Below are positions 47,835 to 58,505 of a stretch of 64,000 nucleotides of DNA, piece after piece (the stretch's first letter is position 1; every line of letters starts with the position of its first letter). Both the position numbers and the translations under genes were made by a program. This DNA comes from Biomphalaria glabrata (taxonomy: Eukaryota; Mollusca; Gastropoda; Planorbidae), in contig NC_074712.1 of the NCBI RefSeq assembly GCF_947242115.1, forward strand, positions 22,038,915 to 22,102,914, written 5' to 3'. The notes under the pieces were generated by a model. The model searched no databases. It saw only the letters and a list, made by a program, of their open reading frames with translations, and was not told the DNA's origin.

Positions 47835-50800
47835 TCAATCACTAAGTACTTCTATATGATCATCTATCGTCCTAAATCCATAGGAATAATTGTTCTTAGT
47901 GGCACTGGAAGTCAATATTCGATCGTTGGAGGGTAATTTATGTTGGGTGACGTTATGGTTAGGAAACAGGCCTGCATGTTTATCGACGTCACCGGGAGAT
48001 TTGAGTTTAGTGACGTCACTGGCAGATTTTAAAAGTTTGCCCAGGTCACCAGGAGACAGTATATGTCGGCCAAGGTCATTTGACAATAATCTTAGATTGC
48101 TGACGTCAATGAAAACTAGTCTGTGTTCGCCTACATCTATAGAAGGCAGTCTGTGTTCGCTTGCTTCTATTGAAGACGTATCACTGTATTTACTGACATC
48201 TAGAAATGCCATCTTCTTATCAGTCTGGTGTCTGAAATCTAAAGAGATCGAATCAGACATGCTGAACTGAAAATCGTCCGAGACATCTTTGCAGGGAGAG
48301 ATATTTCCTGAACAACCTTTCAGGAAGACGTTATCATTCTCATCCAGCATGGAAAGAGAGTCTATAGACGCCTTCCCAGAATCACAATTATTGGCAGTAT
48401 GTAAAGTATGAACACACGCCTCGACTGTCTGAACGTGCTGTACAGCAGTAGTGGTCAAAGAGTTAAAATCGTTTACTCTATCAGTAGTTGAGTGGGTCTC
48501 AATCACAACTTTAAGCTGCGCTTTACGTTTAACTCTAGTCAGACTGGAGTCTTTTGACACTTGAACGTCCGGCGATGGTTGAATTAAGGGGGACGACGTT
48601 TGATTTAAAAGTTTCTCTTGGTCACTGATTGAAACATTACACGCTTGATAATTTTCTTTTGGCCTTGTTTTACACTTTATACGCTTGTGGATTTGATGTG
48701 TCACGTGACCTTGCTGTGTAGCCTGACTGAAATTCTGCTTCTGGTTGTTATCCTGTTGTGTAGCCAGGCTGCCTTTTGCTACCTTTTGTACTGAATTGTT
48801 TTTATTTGCTATTGACTTTTCCTGTTTGTGATCAATTAATCCATTAAGTTTCAACTTTTGATTTTGTTTATTGAGTTTGTTACGTCTTTCACTGCCCAGT
48901 TTAGTTCCATCATCACGTCCATTGCAGTGATCATTAAGCCTAGCTTGGTTCAATAAAATAACTTTAGTCTCTTTTCCTTCTTCCTCTATATCTGCTCTAA
49001 AGTAGACAGTTTTGCTGTTTTGACACTTGCTACAGTAATTAGATTTCAAAATACCTCGGTTGTAGGCGTATTTACTTTGAAGAACTTCGGGCGTCGTCTC
49101 CCCTGTCTCTTGCTGCAATATAGATGGCGCTGCTTTGACACTTGTCTGGAAAATAAACACAAATAAATGCGGATACAATTTACTTAAATCTGATAAAATT
49201 ATAAAGATGCATTGTCAAAACGAAACCAAAGTTGTATTAATAATTATATGTCACATTTAACGCTAAGATTGTGTGAGAAAACTATCATTAGCCAAATATC
49301 TTAGGCTAAATTAATCATAAAACAATGGACCTCGTTCACCAATCGTAAACAAACAACTTTTAGCCACGTGTATCTCTATCTCTTCTATACAAATTACGTA
49401 ATACACACAGGCTGTCACGTGACTTTATTTTCATTGTTTTATCAATATTATCACGTGGTTAAATGTTGTTTGTTTACGATTGGTGAATGAGGTCCATTCC
49501 TCTAGTAGATTTTGATTGATAACCGAAGCAACCTAGAACACATTTTGATTTATAAGTAGGCCAAATAGCAGATCCTAAACCTCAGAATGCTCTGTGAAAA
49601 ATATCTTCAACACCAAGAGAATCTTTTCCTTGTCTTGATTGATTTCAAGAAAGCTTTCGATCGCGTATGGCACGGGGCACTCTGGGCGACAATGGAAAAG
49701 TACAGCATTAACAAGGTTACAAAGACAGTTTGTGTGGAAACACAAACTCAAAATCGGACCCCGAAGTGGTCCATCCAGGCAGGTAAAAAAGCAAGGTTTC
49801 AATATTTTCAGAAAGGACAGCAGAATGAAATTCTATCAAAGACAAATGACAAAGAAAAATGGAGAAAAAGGTTTGACAGATCTTGTGTGTTGCCCCAGCG
49901 GTCCAGTAGACCAAAGGATAGGTGAAAGTGAATGTCAAGCTAGAAGTGAACCTGGCCTAACTGATGTCTAATAATTAATATCTTATTGATCTCATTGTTT
50001 TGTAAAGGGTCAATCTCTTATTCAAATCCTCAAGCACAAAACATTTCCGTTAAAAAAAAATCCCTTTGGCTGAGTGTTCTATTGCACTAGGTAGCGCTGC
50101 AGTTCATGCGATAATATGAAAAACTACTTATTAATTGTTGTTTTGAATTATGTCCAACTTATATGCATACTAAATAGATTTGTTCTCTTTAAAAAAATAG
50201 TTATCATTTTTTGTGTGTAAATGTAGTAATTAGTATGACAGAACTTACTTAACTTAGCAATACAAATGTAGCAAAAAAAATAATTTTTAAACAAAAAATC
50301 TAAAACCGTTTGCATAAATGTGTTAAAAATATGGTAAATAAATATCTCCCCTACTAAAGAGCCTCCCGTATTTGTTACTATTAATAGTGAATAGTTGTAA
50401 AAGTGGTGTAATTTAATGAAAAATCTGCTTGCATAGATAATTTTTAAAATTAGATGGTTCACTTTCGGAAAAGAAATGTAGCCGTTGCATCAGAACTTTA
50501 AATGATCTACAATTTTCATTTTCTCTTCTAGTTTCTGAGATCTAAACGAGACGGACGGACGGACAGACAGGCCACACAAAACTAATATCGTCTTTACCTC
50601 TTTCGGGGGCCGCATATAAAAACATAATAAAAGTTATCCAGAACCTCTACAGTGCGGTGTACTTCAACAATAATATTGGGGACTGGTTCAAAACCACAGT
50701 TGGAATAAGACAAGGCTACCTACTTTCACTAACACTCTTCAATATCTTCCTTGAAAGGATAATGGAAGATGCTCTCGAGGGCTATGAAGGTACTGTAAGC

Positions 50801-52274
50801 ATTGGAGGAAAAAGAATTACTAACTTGCGCTTCGCAGATGACATTGATGGCCAAGAAGGGACAAAAGAAGAACTAGCTGACCTGGTGATGCGCACTGACA
50901 AGACTTATGGTATGCAAATAAATGCCAAAAAAAAAAACACACCAAATTATGATCAATACCAACAGGGCTTTAAAAGAGGCATCAGTATTGGAGGTAAAAT
51001 GCTGACTAGTGTTAGCAGCTTCAAATACCTTGGAGCTATTGTCTCAGATGAGGGAACGAAACCTGAACTGCTGGCCCGAATAGCACAGTCCACAGCAGCC
51101 CTTTCAAAACTTAAAATAATATGGAAAGGCAAAGACTTTGCCATCGGCACCAAAATCAGACTGATGCGCTCCCTGGTCATGGCCACATTTTATGTGCTTG
51201 TGAGTCTTGAACGCTGACTGGAGAGCTAGAGAGGAGGATCCTAACAATGGAATTGAGATGATACAGAAGGATCCTAAGTATCACGTCACAAAGACCGCAT
51301 CACAAACCAAGAGATTAGAGACAGGGTTATTGCAGCGATCGGACCCCATGATGACCTGCTAACTATAAGAAAAAAAAACGCAAGCTTAACCTCTATGGCC
51401 ATATTACAAGATCTTCGGGGCTCGCAAAGACCTTCCTTCAGGGAACAGTACCAGGAAAAAGAAGAAGAGGCAGACAGAGAAAGCGATGGTAGGATAACAT
51501 AAAAGAATGGACGGACCTGCCATTGAAAGAGGTTCTAAACAAGGCAAAAGACAGGGAGGAATGGAGCAAGACGGTCGACGAGTCTTGTTTGGTGCCCCAA
51601 CGGTTTAACAGACTAAGGGATAGGTAAAGGTAAAAAAAAAAGGAGGTCTACCACTAAAGTCCAATGCGATCCGTGAGTTTCAGTTTCAAATCGCATTTCC
51701 ATTTTTATGTAGACCTTTTTTCTATTTCTTAGACTGAATTTATTTGTTAAAAATGTCCTCTAGTTAATAAATAATGTTTTTCTTGCCTACATTTGAGAAG
51801 TACGAACACTGATCCTAGTGATCTTAAAACATTACATTATTGACCTTTCTAAGTATAAGTTCTGTGGGCAGATCGTTTATACTTTATTAACTTTATTTCA
51901 TTTAGGCTACTTACATGTTTATTTGGTTCATATATTTCTTTCTTTCTGAATTTATTGTTCATTTTTTTGAAAATTTGATACACAAATACGAAGTTAAAAC
52001 ACAGTCCTGCAAAGATACCACTAGAGCCTATAATAACGTAATCCATCTCAGAATCAACATATCCCAGAACAGTAAGATATACCCCAATAGACAGCAGAAC
52101 AAGACCAACAATACACGAAGCGATGTACGATAACGAAAGAAGGCGACCACTTATGTCTTTGGTCTCGGCTTCTACTGTTCCATCATGGATGTCAAGAGAC
52201 TCTAAGCAAGTCTCTGTCTCTGAAATCAAAGTAGGACTATATGGTTGGAAGGGATTGTCGTGATGTGTTCCCAT
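47835..52274 (-). CDS. Two-transmembrane protein of unknown family with 10-residue repeats
   Basis: Two exons, 51915-52274 and 47835-49145, joined GT-AG in phase 0, give 556 aa. Exon 1 (120 aa) carries two hydrophobic segments at about residues 46-72 (LLSLSYIASCIVGLVLLSIG) and 79-101 (YVIIGSSGIFAGLCFNFVFV), followed by a basic KKMNNKFRKK, suggesting a hairpin in the membrane. Exon 2 encodes a long hydrophilic, Asn/Lys/Gln-rich region. Near its end (residues ~445-514) seven 10-residue units follow one another (SIDVGEHRLV, FIDVSNLRLL, SNDLGRHILS, PGDLGKLLKS, ASDVTKLKSP). I do not recognise the family. The intron holds a LINE and a hairpin-ended repeat, both foreign. An upstream non-coding exon cannot be excluded. 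Confidence 0.75.
49570..51627 (+). mobile_element. LINE (RT-encoding), 5'-truncated and split by an insertion
   Basis: Left part (49570-49711) encodes FLVLIDFKKAFDRVWHGALW, an RT core motif. Right part (50614-51627) encodes LFNIFLERIMEDALEGY, NLRFADDIDGQEGTKEEL (catalytic FADD), SSFKYLGAIVSDEGTKPELL and, after stops and frame changes, the ORF end SCLVPQRFNRLRDR. Between them lies a minus-strand copy of the hairpin-ended repeat. A 186-codon frame (50657-51217) is still open, so it is younger than the other LINE pieces here, but dead. It is antisense to the two-TM host gene, in its intron. Confidence 0.9.
49712..50613 (-). mobile_element. Hairpin-ended repeat family, copy 2, inserted in the LINE
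   Basis: Minus-strand orientation: its 3' end (CAAGGTTACAAAGACAG on plus, then the AGTTTGTGT/ACACAAACT hairpin) is at the left, and its 5' end (GCGGCCCCCGAAAGAGG on minus) at the right. It lies exactly between two RT-domain pieces of one LINE, so its limits are well defined at about 0.9 kb. The plus strand of its left part reads RSCVLPQRSSRPKDR followed by a stop, like a LINE ORF end. Confidence 0.88.
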
Positions 52275-53519
52275 GCTGATTGACTAGACATTATGAAGAA
52301 CATTGATTGATTGATTGATTAAACTCCACTCACACAACCAACGAGCTAAAAGATATCAAAATTGCAACTTATTGCTAAAACGCTCTAGCACTGAGGTAAT
52401 GTAGTAATACGTCACATTTTCATTGCGTGTCGAAATAGAGACCTATACATGTACATCAAAAGGTTTCGTTCAATACATCGGCATCACACAACAGATGGAC
52501 TTGAAAACAAAAGGTAAAGTCTAGATGTATTCATCTTTTCAGTGTTTCCAACGCAGAGCATTTCCTTTTGATCATTGAAAGAAAAAGAACGCAAGTTATT
52601 CCAGAAATGTTGAGGCTCTAGCACCTTGGCCACTAATCACAGAACCTAAGAAATGCAAACACACCTAAGATACACAGGAGTAACTCAAAGAAATCGTTCA
52701 ACCGTTTCACGTTTTGAAAAGGAGCAAGTAAAAAAAAAACGACTGGGAGGGCACTTCGACGTGGAAAAAGCTACATTGGTGTTAAATCACATTTTGAAAA
52801 GAGAGCTGTTGCAATCGCGCAAGCACACATCTGTTGACTCATTCGTTTAATTCATGGACACATGTATACATACGCCTTCATTCAAAGTAGAGCACTTCCG
52901 AATTTTAATTGATTCTGCTAAGTTCTTTGCATTGGTCTTCAGTAAGATATGCTCTATATCCATTCAATACAGACAAAAGGTGACTGTTGAGCTTATTCAT
53001 ATGTTCAAAGGTTTACAGGCAACCACCGGTAAATAGCCTACTGTACTCCCGTAAACTTGATTCATTTGGTTAAAGCCAGTGGTTCCTTTATTATAAAATG
53101 AGGAGGCGTGTGAAAATGTCATACTTATGAAGGTTGAACCAAACTTCTAAACAGTTTTTAGGTTAGGCTATGATGGTTAGTTTCAATGTATGGACATCAC
53201 ATGTAGGCCTAATCTCGCACTAACTTAACTTTGTGGTTGTGAATGTCACATTTAAAGGTGACTAGAACAAGAAGCGATGAGAACCGCTGTTCTAAGTATG
53301 CTACTATTGAGATTGACAAAATGCTTCCTTTCATACGATGCATGGAGCAGAAATTATTATTAAATATATTTTTTGACTTACTTCCCTTTCTAAGAACTAC
53401 CTACACATCTATAGTGTTTGGTGAAAAGAGTGACAGCCAAAGAAACATGCAGTTGGAAATCTCAAATAATGCTTAAACAATTCTGCTTCTAAAAAATAAA
53501 AAAATTCTAGTCCAGTGTT
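52275..53519. other. Upstream of the two-TM gene, no other gene seen
   Basis: Presumed promoter/5' UTR side of the two-TM gene. A short (TTGA)n run lies at about 52303-52320. Short plus-strand frames at 52653-53476 have no recognisable motif. Confidence 0.4.
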
Positions 53520-53772
53520 TCTTAAATGTTTTTCTGTGGACCCCCCTTCCACCAAAGAAACAAAAAAGTGTCCGTGCTTCTCCCTCCTCCCCGTCAGCGA
53601 GGAGTCTATGGGAGCCCTTATAGTTCCTCCAGCAGTGTCCGGTCAGAGCCCCGACGCCAAGGGTTTTCCTGCTTCCTGAGCTTCAGGAAGTTCGCAATAA
53701 GAAAAGCGCAGTTCAAACAAAAAAAAAAATATTGATATTGACTCGTTTGCCTGTGTCCAGTGCTGACGAAAT
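53520..53772. repeat. Repeat-like fragment, GC-richer
   Basis: Compositionally distinct from its flanks. The minus strand reads SVHIRRQEKAFRQHWTQANE across its right edge, like the end of a transposon ORF, then decays. Class uncertain. Confidence 0.4.
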
Positions 53773-53964
53773 GCCTTCTCCTGGCGTCTGATGTGCACGC
53801 TCCTAGTTTTTTTTTTTAAATCAATAAAGTCACATGAAAAAGGAGGAAACACTGGTCATTGTTCTAATGCAATGGACAAACATTTGTAATGACCGTGAGC
53901 GTTGTAAGATCATCTTCGTGTTAATTTAAATGTTATGTCGCGGACATTTTTTTCCCTTTAGTTC
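53773..53964. repeat. 192-bp direct repeat, left copy
   Basis: Nearly identical to 59231-59421 (from GCCTTCTCCTGGCGTCTGAT to TTTTTTCCCTTTAGTTC). The two copies bracket the 5.3 kb block of minisatellite, LTR-type elements and LINE. After the repeat the left copy runs into the 24-bp minisatellite, the right copy into a SINE head. Confidence 0.9.
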
Positions 53965-53969
53965 GTCAC

Positions 53970-54468
53970 TCAACAAATGTATATCTACGAAAGTCAACAA
54001 ATGTATATCTACGAAAGTCAACAAATGTATATCTACGAAAGTCAACAAATGTATATCTACAAAAGTCAACAAATGTATATCTACGAAAATCAACAAATGT
54101 ATATATGCGAAAGTCAACAAATGTACATCTACGAAAGTCAACAAATGTATATCTACGAAAATCAACAAATGTATATATGCGAAAGTCAACAAATGTATAT
54201 CTACGAAAGTCAACAAATGTATATCTACGAAAGTCAACAAATGTATATCTACGAAAGTCAACAAATGTATATCTACGAAAGTCAACAAATGTATATCTAC
54301 GAAAATCAACAAATGTATATATGCGAAAGTCAACAAATGTACATCTACGAAAGTCAACAAATGTATATCTACGAAAGTCAACAAATGTATATCTACGAAA
54401 GTCAACAAATGTATATATGCGAAAGTCAACAAATGTACATCTACGAAAGTCAACAAATGTATATCTAC
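53970..54468 (+). repeat. 24-bp minisatellite, about 21 units
   Basis: The unit is CAACAAATGTATATCTACGAAAGT with variants (ATATGCG, TACATCTACG, GAAAATC, CTACAAAAG). Because 24 is divisible by three, several frames stay open on both strands and spell octapeptides such as MYIYESQQ; these are not genes. Variants recur in order (Lys, then Asn, then Cys versions of the octapeptide), a higher-order pattern also seen beyond the LTR-like insertion at 56135. It ends exactly at the insertion. Confidence 0.95.
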
Positions 54469-56134
54469 TGTGAGCTTGCGCTCCCAGAGCTATATTTTTA
54501 TATATTTTATTTTTATAGGCTAGTGCCAAACTTATTATTTGTACTTCCGCTTTTTGTGTATAAAAAGTGATGCACGCTGTTTTAAAACAGTTCAGTGTAT
54601 AGTTGACCAGTGGTCAGTACCATATCTGTCTGTGTGACAGCTGAATATCTTTGTGGTCTGTCGTCTAATTATATTTTTATTCCTGTACCTGGGACGGCCT
54701 GCTATTGTTACTGCTTTTAGCTGCTTTTAACTGCTGCTTTTAGCTGCTGAATATTACTGCTTTTTGATGCAGTTACTCTGCTAAAATAACTGCTGCTTAT
54801 AATTGCTGTTATAGATAGATGCATTCTAGGGAATGTAGTGTTATTTTGTTTCTGCTATTGATAGTTTTGTTATTGTTTCTGTAGATCTATTCTAGATCTA
54901 ATTCTAGGGAAGCTAGTGTTACTTTGTTTCTGCTATTGATAGTTTTGTTCTTGTTCCTGTAGATCTATTCTAGATCTAATTCTAGGGAAGCTTAAGCTAG
55001 TGTTATTTTGTTCTTGTAGTGTAGCCTTAGTGGCTTAGTTAGTAAACTTAGTTATAAGTTATATATTGCTACGAATCTCACTATCCAGGTTCTCTGCAAA
55101 CAGCACCTTGCACCACCAACAGAAAGAACTTGACAACTCAGGGCTCCGAATAACGTAATAGTTTAATGTCAATAAAATAACAGCCAATACTGTACAATTG
55201 GCAGCAAGTAAAGTCTGTACAAATATCTCTCAAGTTAATAACCGTGCCGCCGTATCAACTCTTGCACTGGTCTCTCTGTCTCGTCTCGGACTTGTACTGA
55301 GCCGTAGTAACGAACTGTAGATCGGAAAGTTGTAACTGACTCGTCTCTGATACCTTCGCTCTTTATATAGGGTCCCTGCTGGCCTTCTAGAACCGGGCAG
55401 AACGTCGCTCGACCATTCTGGGACGCTCCTGAGCTCTGTTCACAACGCCGATCCTACTCGAACCTTCATGTTGTTAACTCGTCTCGGTTGACCGTCGTAG
55501 CTCGTCACGGTTGACCGCTCGTCAACCGTTGGCCTGGGGCGATTTGCGTCGGCTGACTACACACACACACCACAACCCCCATCTGTGCCACCACCAGGTT
55601 TATAACAATATTATGTTCTTATTTTAGTTATGGATTGGCTGTAGTAGTAGGATATTGTAGATCTAGACTAGTTTATTGTAGTGTGTTTGTGTAGATCTAG
55701 GTCTAGTATAGTATACTGTAGTTTATTAGTTGGTTTGATCAGTTTGTATTAGATAGTTGGTTTGGTTAGTTTGTTGGTGTTTGTAGTAGCGTAGATTTAG
55801 AGGGTTTTAGTTAGTTGCTGAGTTCAGTTGTAGTGGTTAGTCAAGTTAGTGTATATATTATTTTTTATTATTGATTTATTTTTGTATGTAAATAAAGTTT
55901 CTTTTTGTTTTATTTATCGTAAACTAAAGTTTGTTATCTTGTTTTCATTTAGTTGAGTTAGTTTAGTTTAGTATGTCTGGTTACTTAGGTGACTCTAGCC
56001 CCTTGGTCACCATACCGAGGTGCACAGATTGAGCCCACCCAGTAGCGCAAACATCTGCCTACTGTTGGTAAATTTTAATGTTGAGCAGCAGAGAATAGGT
56101 CCCCTCCCACTCGCGCCTGCCTGACCTGCTCACA
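54469..56134. mobile_element. LTR-like element A (solo-LTR type fossil) in the minisatellite
   Basis: It starts TGTGAGC and ends GCTCACA, with CTAC on both sides (54465-54468 and 56135-56138): TG...CA ends with a 4-bp target duplication, as for a solo LTR. Near the start is GTATAAAAAGTG and near the end AAATAAAG, plausible LTR signals. It carries a smaller solo LTR (55067-55607). An inverted relative is element B (56553-57836). No protein-coding part is present. Family is not certain. Confidence 0.7.
55067..55607 (-). mobile_element. Solo LTR (Ty3/Gypsy-type) nested in element A
   Basis: 541 bp with TGCTACG...TATAACA ends (TG...CA), flanked by ATAT on both sides (55063-55066 and 55608-55611). 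Its composition is clearly more GC-rich than element A. On the minus strand it starts TGTTATAAACCTGGTGG and holds a TATA box (CCTATATAAAG, near 55372), so transcription would run right to left. It is a lone LTR fossil, younger than element A. Confidence 0.85.
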
Positions 56135-56325
56135 CTACGAAAGTCAACAAATGTATATCTTCGAAAGTCAACAAATGTATATCTACAAAAGTCAACAAAT
56201 GTATATCTACGAAAATCAACAAATGTATATATGCGAAAGTCAACACATGTACATCTACGAAGGTCAACAATTGTACATCTACGAAAGTCAACAACTGTAT
56301 ATCTACGAAAGTCAACAACATAGAC
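56135..56325 (+). repeat. 24-bp minisatellite, right-hand part (about 8 units)
   Basis: Continuation of the array at 53970-54468 beyond element A. The order of variants (Lys, Asn, Cys versions of the octapeptide) repeats that of the left array. Later units change to CAACAATTG and CAACAACTG versions. Confidence 0.92.
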
Positions 56326-56552
56326 TTATATATATATACTATATCAAAAATAAGAGTACTCTCGTCTCATAATTATTATTTTGCAATTTTTAAATACATA
56401 ATCTAGAAAGATCTAGGTCATAGACTTATATATTATACTAGACTGGAAACCGGAAATAAATTCTTATCCACGATTTATCTATTCACAGACTTATCTATAT
56501 ATAGATTTTTATGTACGTGAACTCTTTTTTCATAGAAAAGTAATGATCTTTA

Positions 56553-57836
56553 TGTGAGCAGGTCAGGCAGGCGCGAGCTGTGGTGGCCTATTCTCTTCTG
56601 CTGCTCAACATTAAATTCATTTGTAACAGTAGGCAGGTGGTAGCTCTACTGGGTGGGCCCAATCTGTGCACCTCGGTCTGCGACCAAGGGGCTAGAGTCG
56701 CCTAAGCAACCAGACAGCACAATTAAACTAAACTAAACTAATCTCTAGCTAACTAAAAGAAAGCAAAAACGAAACTTTTACTTTAGGATGAATAAAACAA
56801 AAAGAAACTTTATTTACATACACAAATAAATCAATAATAAAATATATAACATATAGAGCTACACTAACACTACAACTGAACTCAGCAACTAACTAAAACC
56901 CTCTAAATCTACAAACACTAACAGACTAACCAAACCAACTATCTAACTATTACTACCCTAGACCTAAGCTTAGAATTAATAAAATATAACAAAAAAAGGT
57001 ACAAGGAGGCGATGGCAGACTAATGGCAGTCTATTGGCAGACTAACAACAGCCTACACTGCTACAGGCAGTAGACTAACAACAGCAGTACTGCAGTAAGG
57101 ATAGCAGGCGGTCCCAGCTGAAATTACACTACACACAATTAACTCTACACCGGCACTACTGTCGGCACTGACCACTGGTCAAGACAAAAGAGGGCTCAAC
57201 GTGGTTCCGGAGCTAGCTATAACTGGTCAGCGCGAACATATCGGAGAGCATGACGTCACGCTAATTATCTAAAACTAAACTAGACTACTGACACGCCTAA
57301 TTTGTACCTAGCCGTACGCTATAATAAAATCTAGAAAATTACACAAGACACGGACTACACAACATTATATACCAAATTAAACAGCATAAAAAAGAGAATC
57401 TTAAAATTCAATTTTACAAAAATACAAAAAGGAAGAAGAAAGATATTTATGTTCTAAACTCGTACAGGGACCCTATACAGCTTCTAGACTTACACTTAGA
57501 CTGAAATTAAAAAATAACTACTAACCTAACCTAAGCGCTAAAGACAAAAATACGTAGAACTAATCAGGGACAAAGAAATGGAAACAGTGCCAACAACTCT
57601 AAGGCTAGTTAACTATTTTTAAAACTACTTTTCCTCTACGAGTAAAACACAAATAACAGAAAAAGACTAAAACTAGCAGAAGTTATAAATAGCGGAAACT
57701 ACAAACACACAGCACTGACCTATGCAAGAAGAAAAGACACTAAATTAAATTATTCTAGCCTGGCCTATATAAAGTAAATAGATCGAAATACAGATAAAAA
57801 TAGATAACAAATAGACCTGGGGGTCGCACGCTCACA
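56553..57836. mobile_element. LTR-like element B, inverted relative of element A
   Basis: 1284 bp, TGTGAGCAGG...CGCTCACA, with TTTA on both sides (56549-56552 and 57837-57840). It matches element A in reverse orientation, clearest over 56560-56960 versus 55690-56130. Different target duplications show that A and B inserted independently, so the big inverted repeat arose by chance orientation. No coding part; fossil. Confidence 0.75.
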
Positions 57837-58019
57837 TTTAGTTTTCAAAGTTTAGAAATAATGCAAAATCATTTCTCGGATTTTCACGCAAATATATGAA
57901 ACAAAGCCAATTCTTGTTTGTTTCCATTGAGATAATGTTTTAAAAATCCTAGATCGAAATAATTTATGTTAATTTAAATCATCCTATGTACATTTAAATA
58001 GACAGATTACCTAGTTCTT

Positions 58020-58415
58020 TCTTGATGTATCTAAAAATTACAAAATTGCCAGACAATCGCCTTCCCAAACAACTTCTGTACGGGGAGCTGTGTGCAGTAA
58101 AGCGCTCCCATGGAGACCAATACAAGCGCTACAAAGACACTCTCAAGAGCTCCTTCAAGGAATGCGATATCGACATGCAAGGCTGTGAAGCACTAGCTCT
58201 CGATCGCTCCTCATGGCGAGAAGCTGTGAGTCTCTGTCTCAAGATTTGAAGCAAGAAGAGTGGCCAGGGCGAAAGAGCGCTGAACCAACAAAAAGCTGAG
58301 AGAAGAAGCAGTCCTATCAGCAACTGACCTAACCCACCCATGCCACGTATGCGGCCGGCTTTTTAAAGCGAGGGATGGACTTTACAGCCATTTTCGAGTC
58401 CATAGGAAATGTAGG
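58020..58415 (+). mobile_element. LINE 3' end with intact C2H2 zinc finger
   Basis: Translation gives KLPDNRLPKQLLYGELCAVK, YKRYKDTLKSSFKECDIDMQ and ALALDRSSWREAVSLCLK, then, after a frame change, HPCHVCGRLFKARDGLYSHF and RVHRKC near 58336-58413. The last part fits C-x2-C-x12-H-x3-H. This is the ORF2 C-terminus of a LINE family whose decayed copies lie at 11760 and 33505. It runs straight into a short 24-bp array. Confidence 0.88.
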
Positions 58416-58505
58416 TCTACGAAAGTCAACAACTGTAGATCTACGAAAGTCAACAACTGTAGATCTACGAAAGTCAACAACTGTAGATCTACGAAAGTCA
58501 ACAAA
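58411..58505 (+). repeat. 24-bp array as the LINE tail (about 4 units)
   Basis: Four nearly identical CTACGAAAGTCAACAACTGT-type units immediately after the zinc-finger codons. The unit is the same 24-mer as the minisatellite at 53970 and 56135, with GTAGATCTAC instead of GTATATCTAC. Confidence 0.92.

Noticed and set aside
53926-54570. Long repeat-protein frames (up to 197 codons) on both strands
   Set aside because: Direct product of the 24-bp unit being divisible by three; no start context, splicing or homology supports a gene.
54469-57836. One large transposon with 1 kb terminal inverted repeats
   Set aside because: Each arm has complete TG...CA ends and its own different 4-bp duplication (CTAC, TTTA), so these are two separate insertions.
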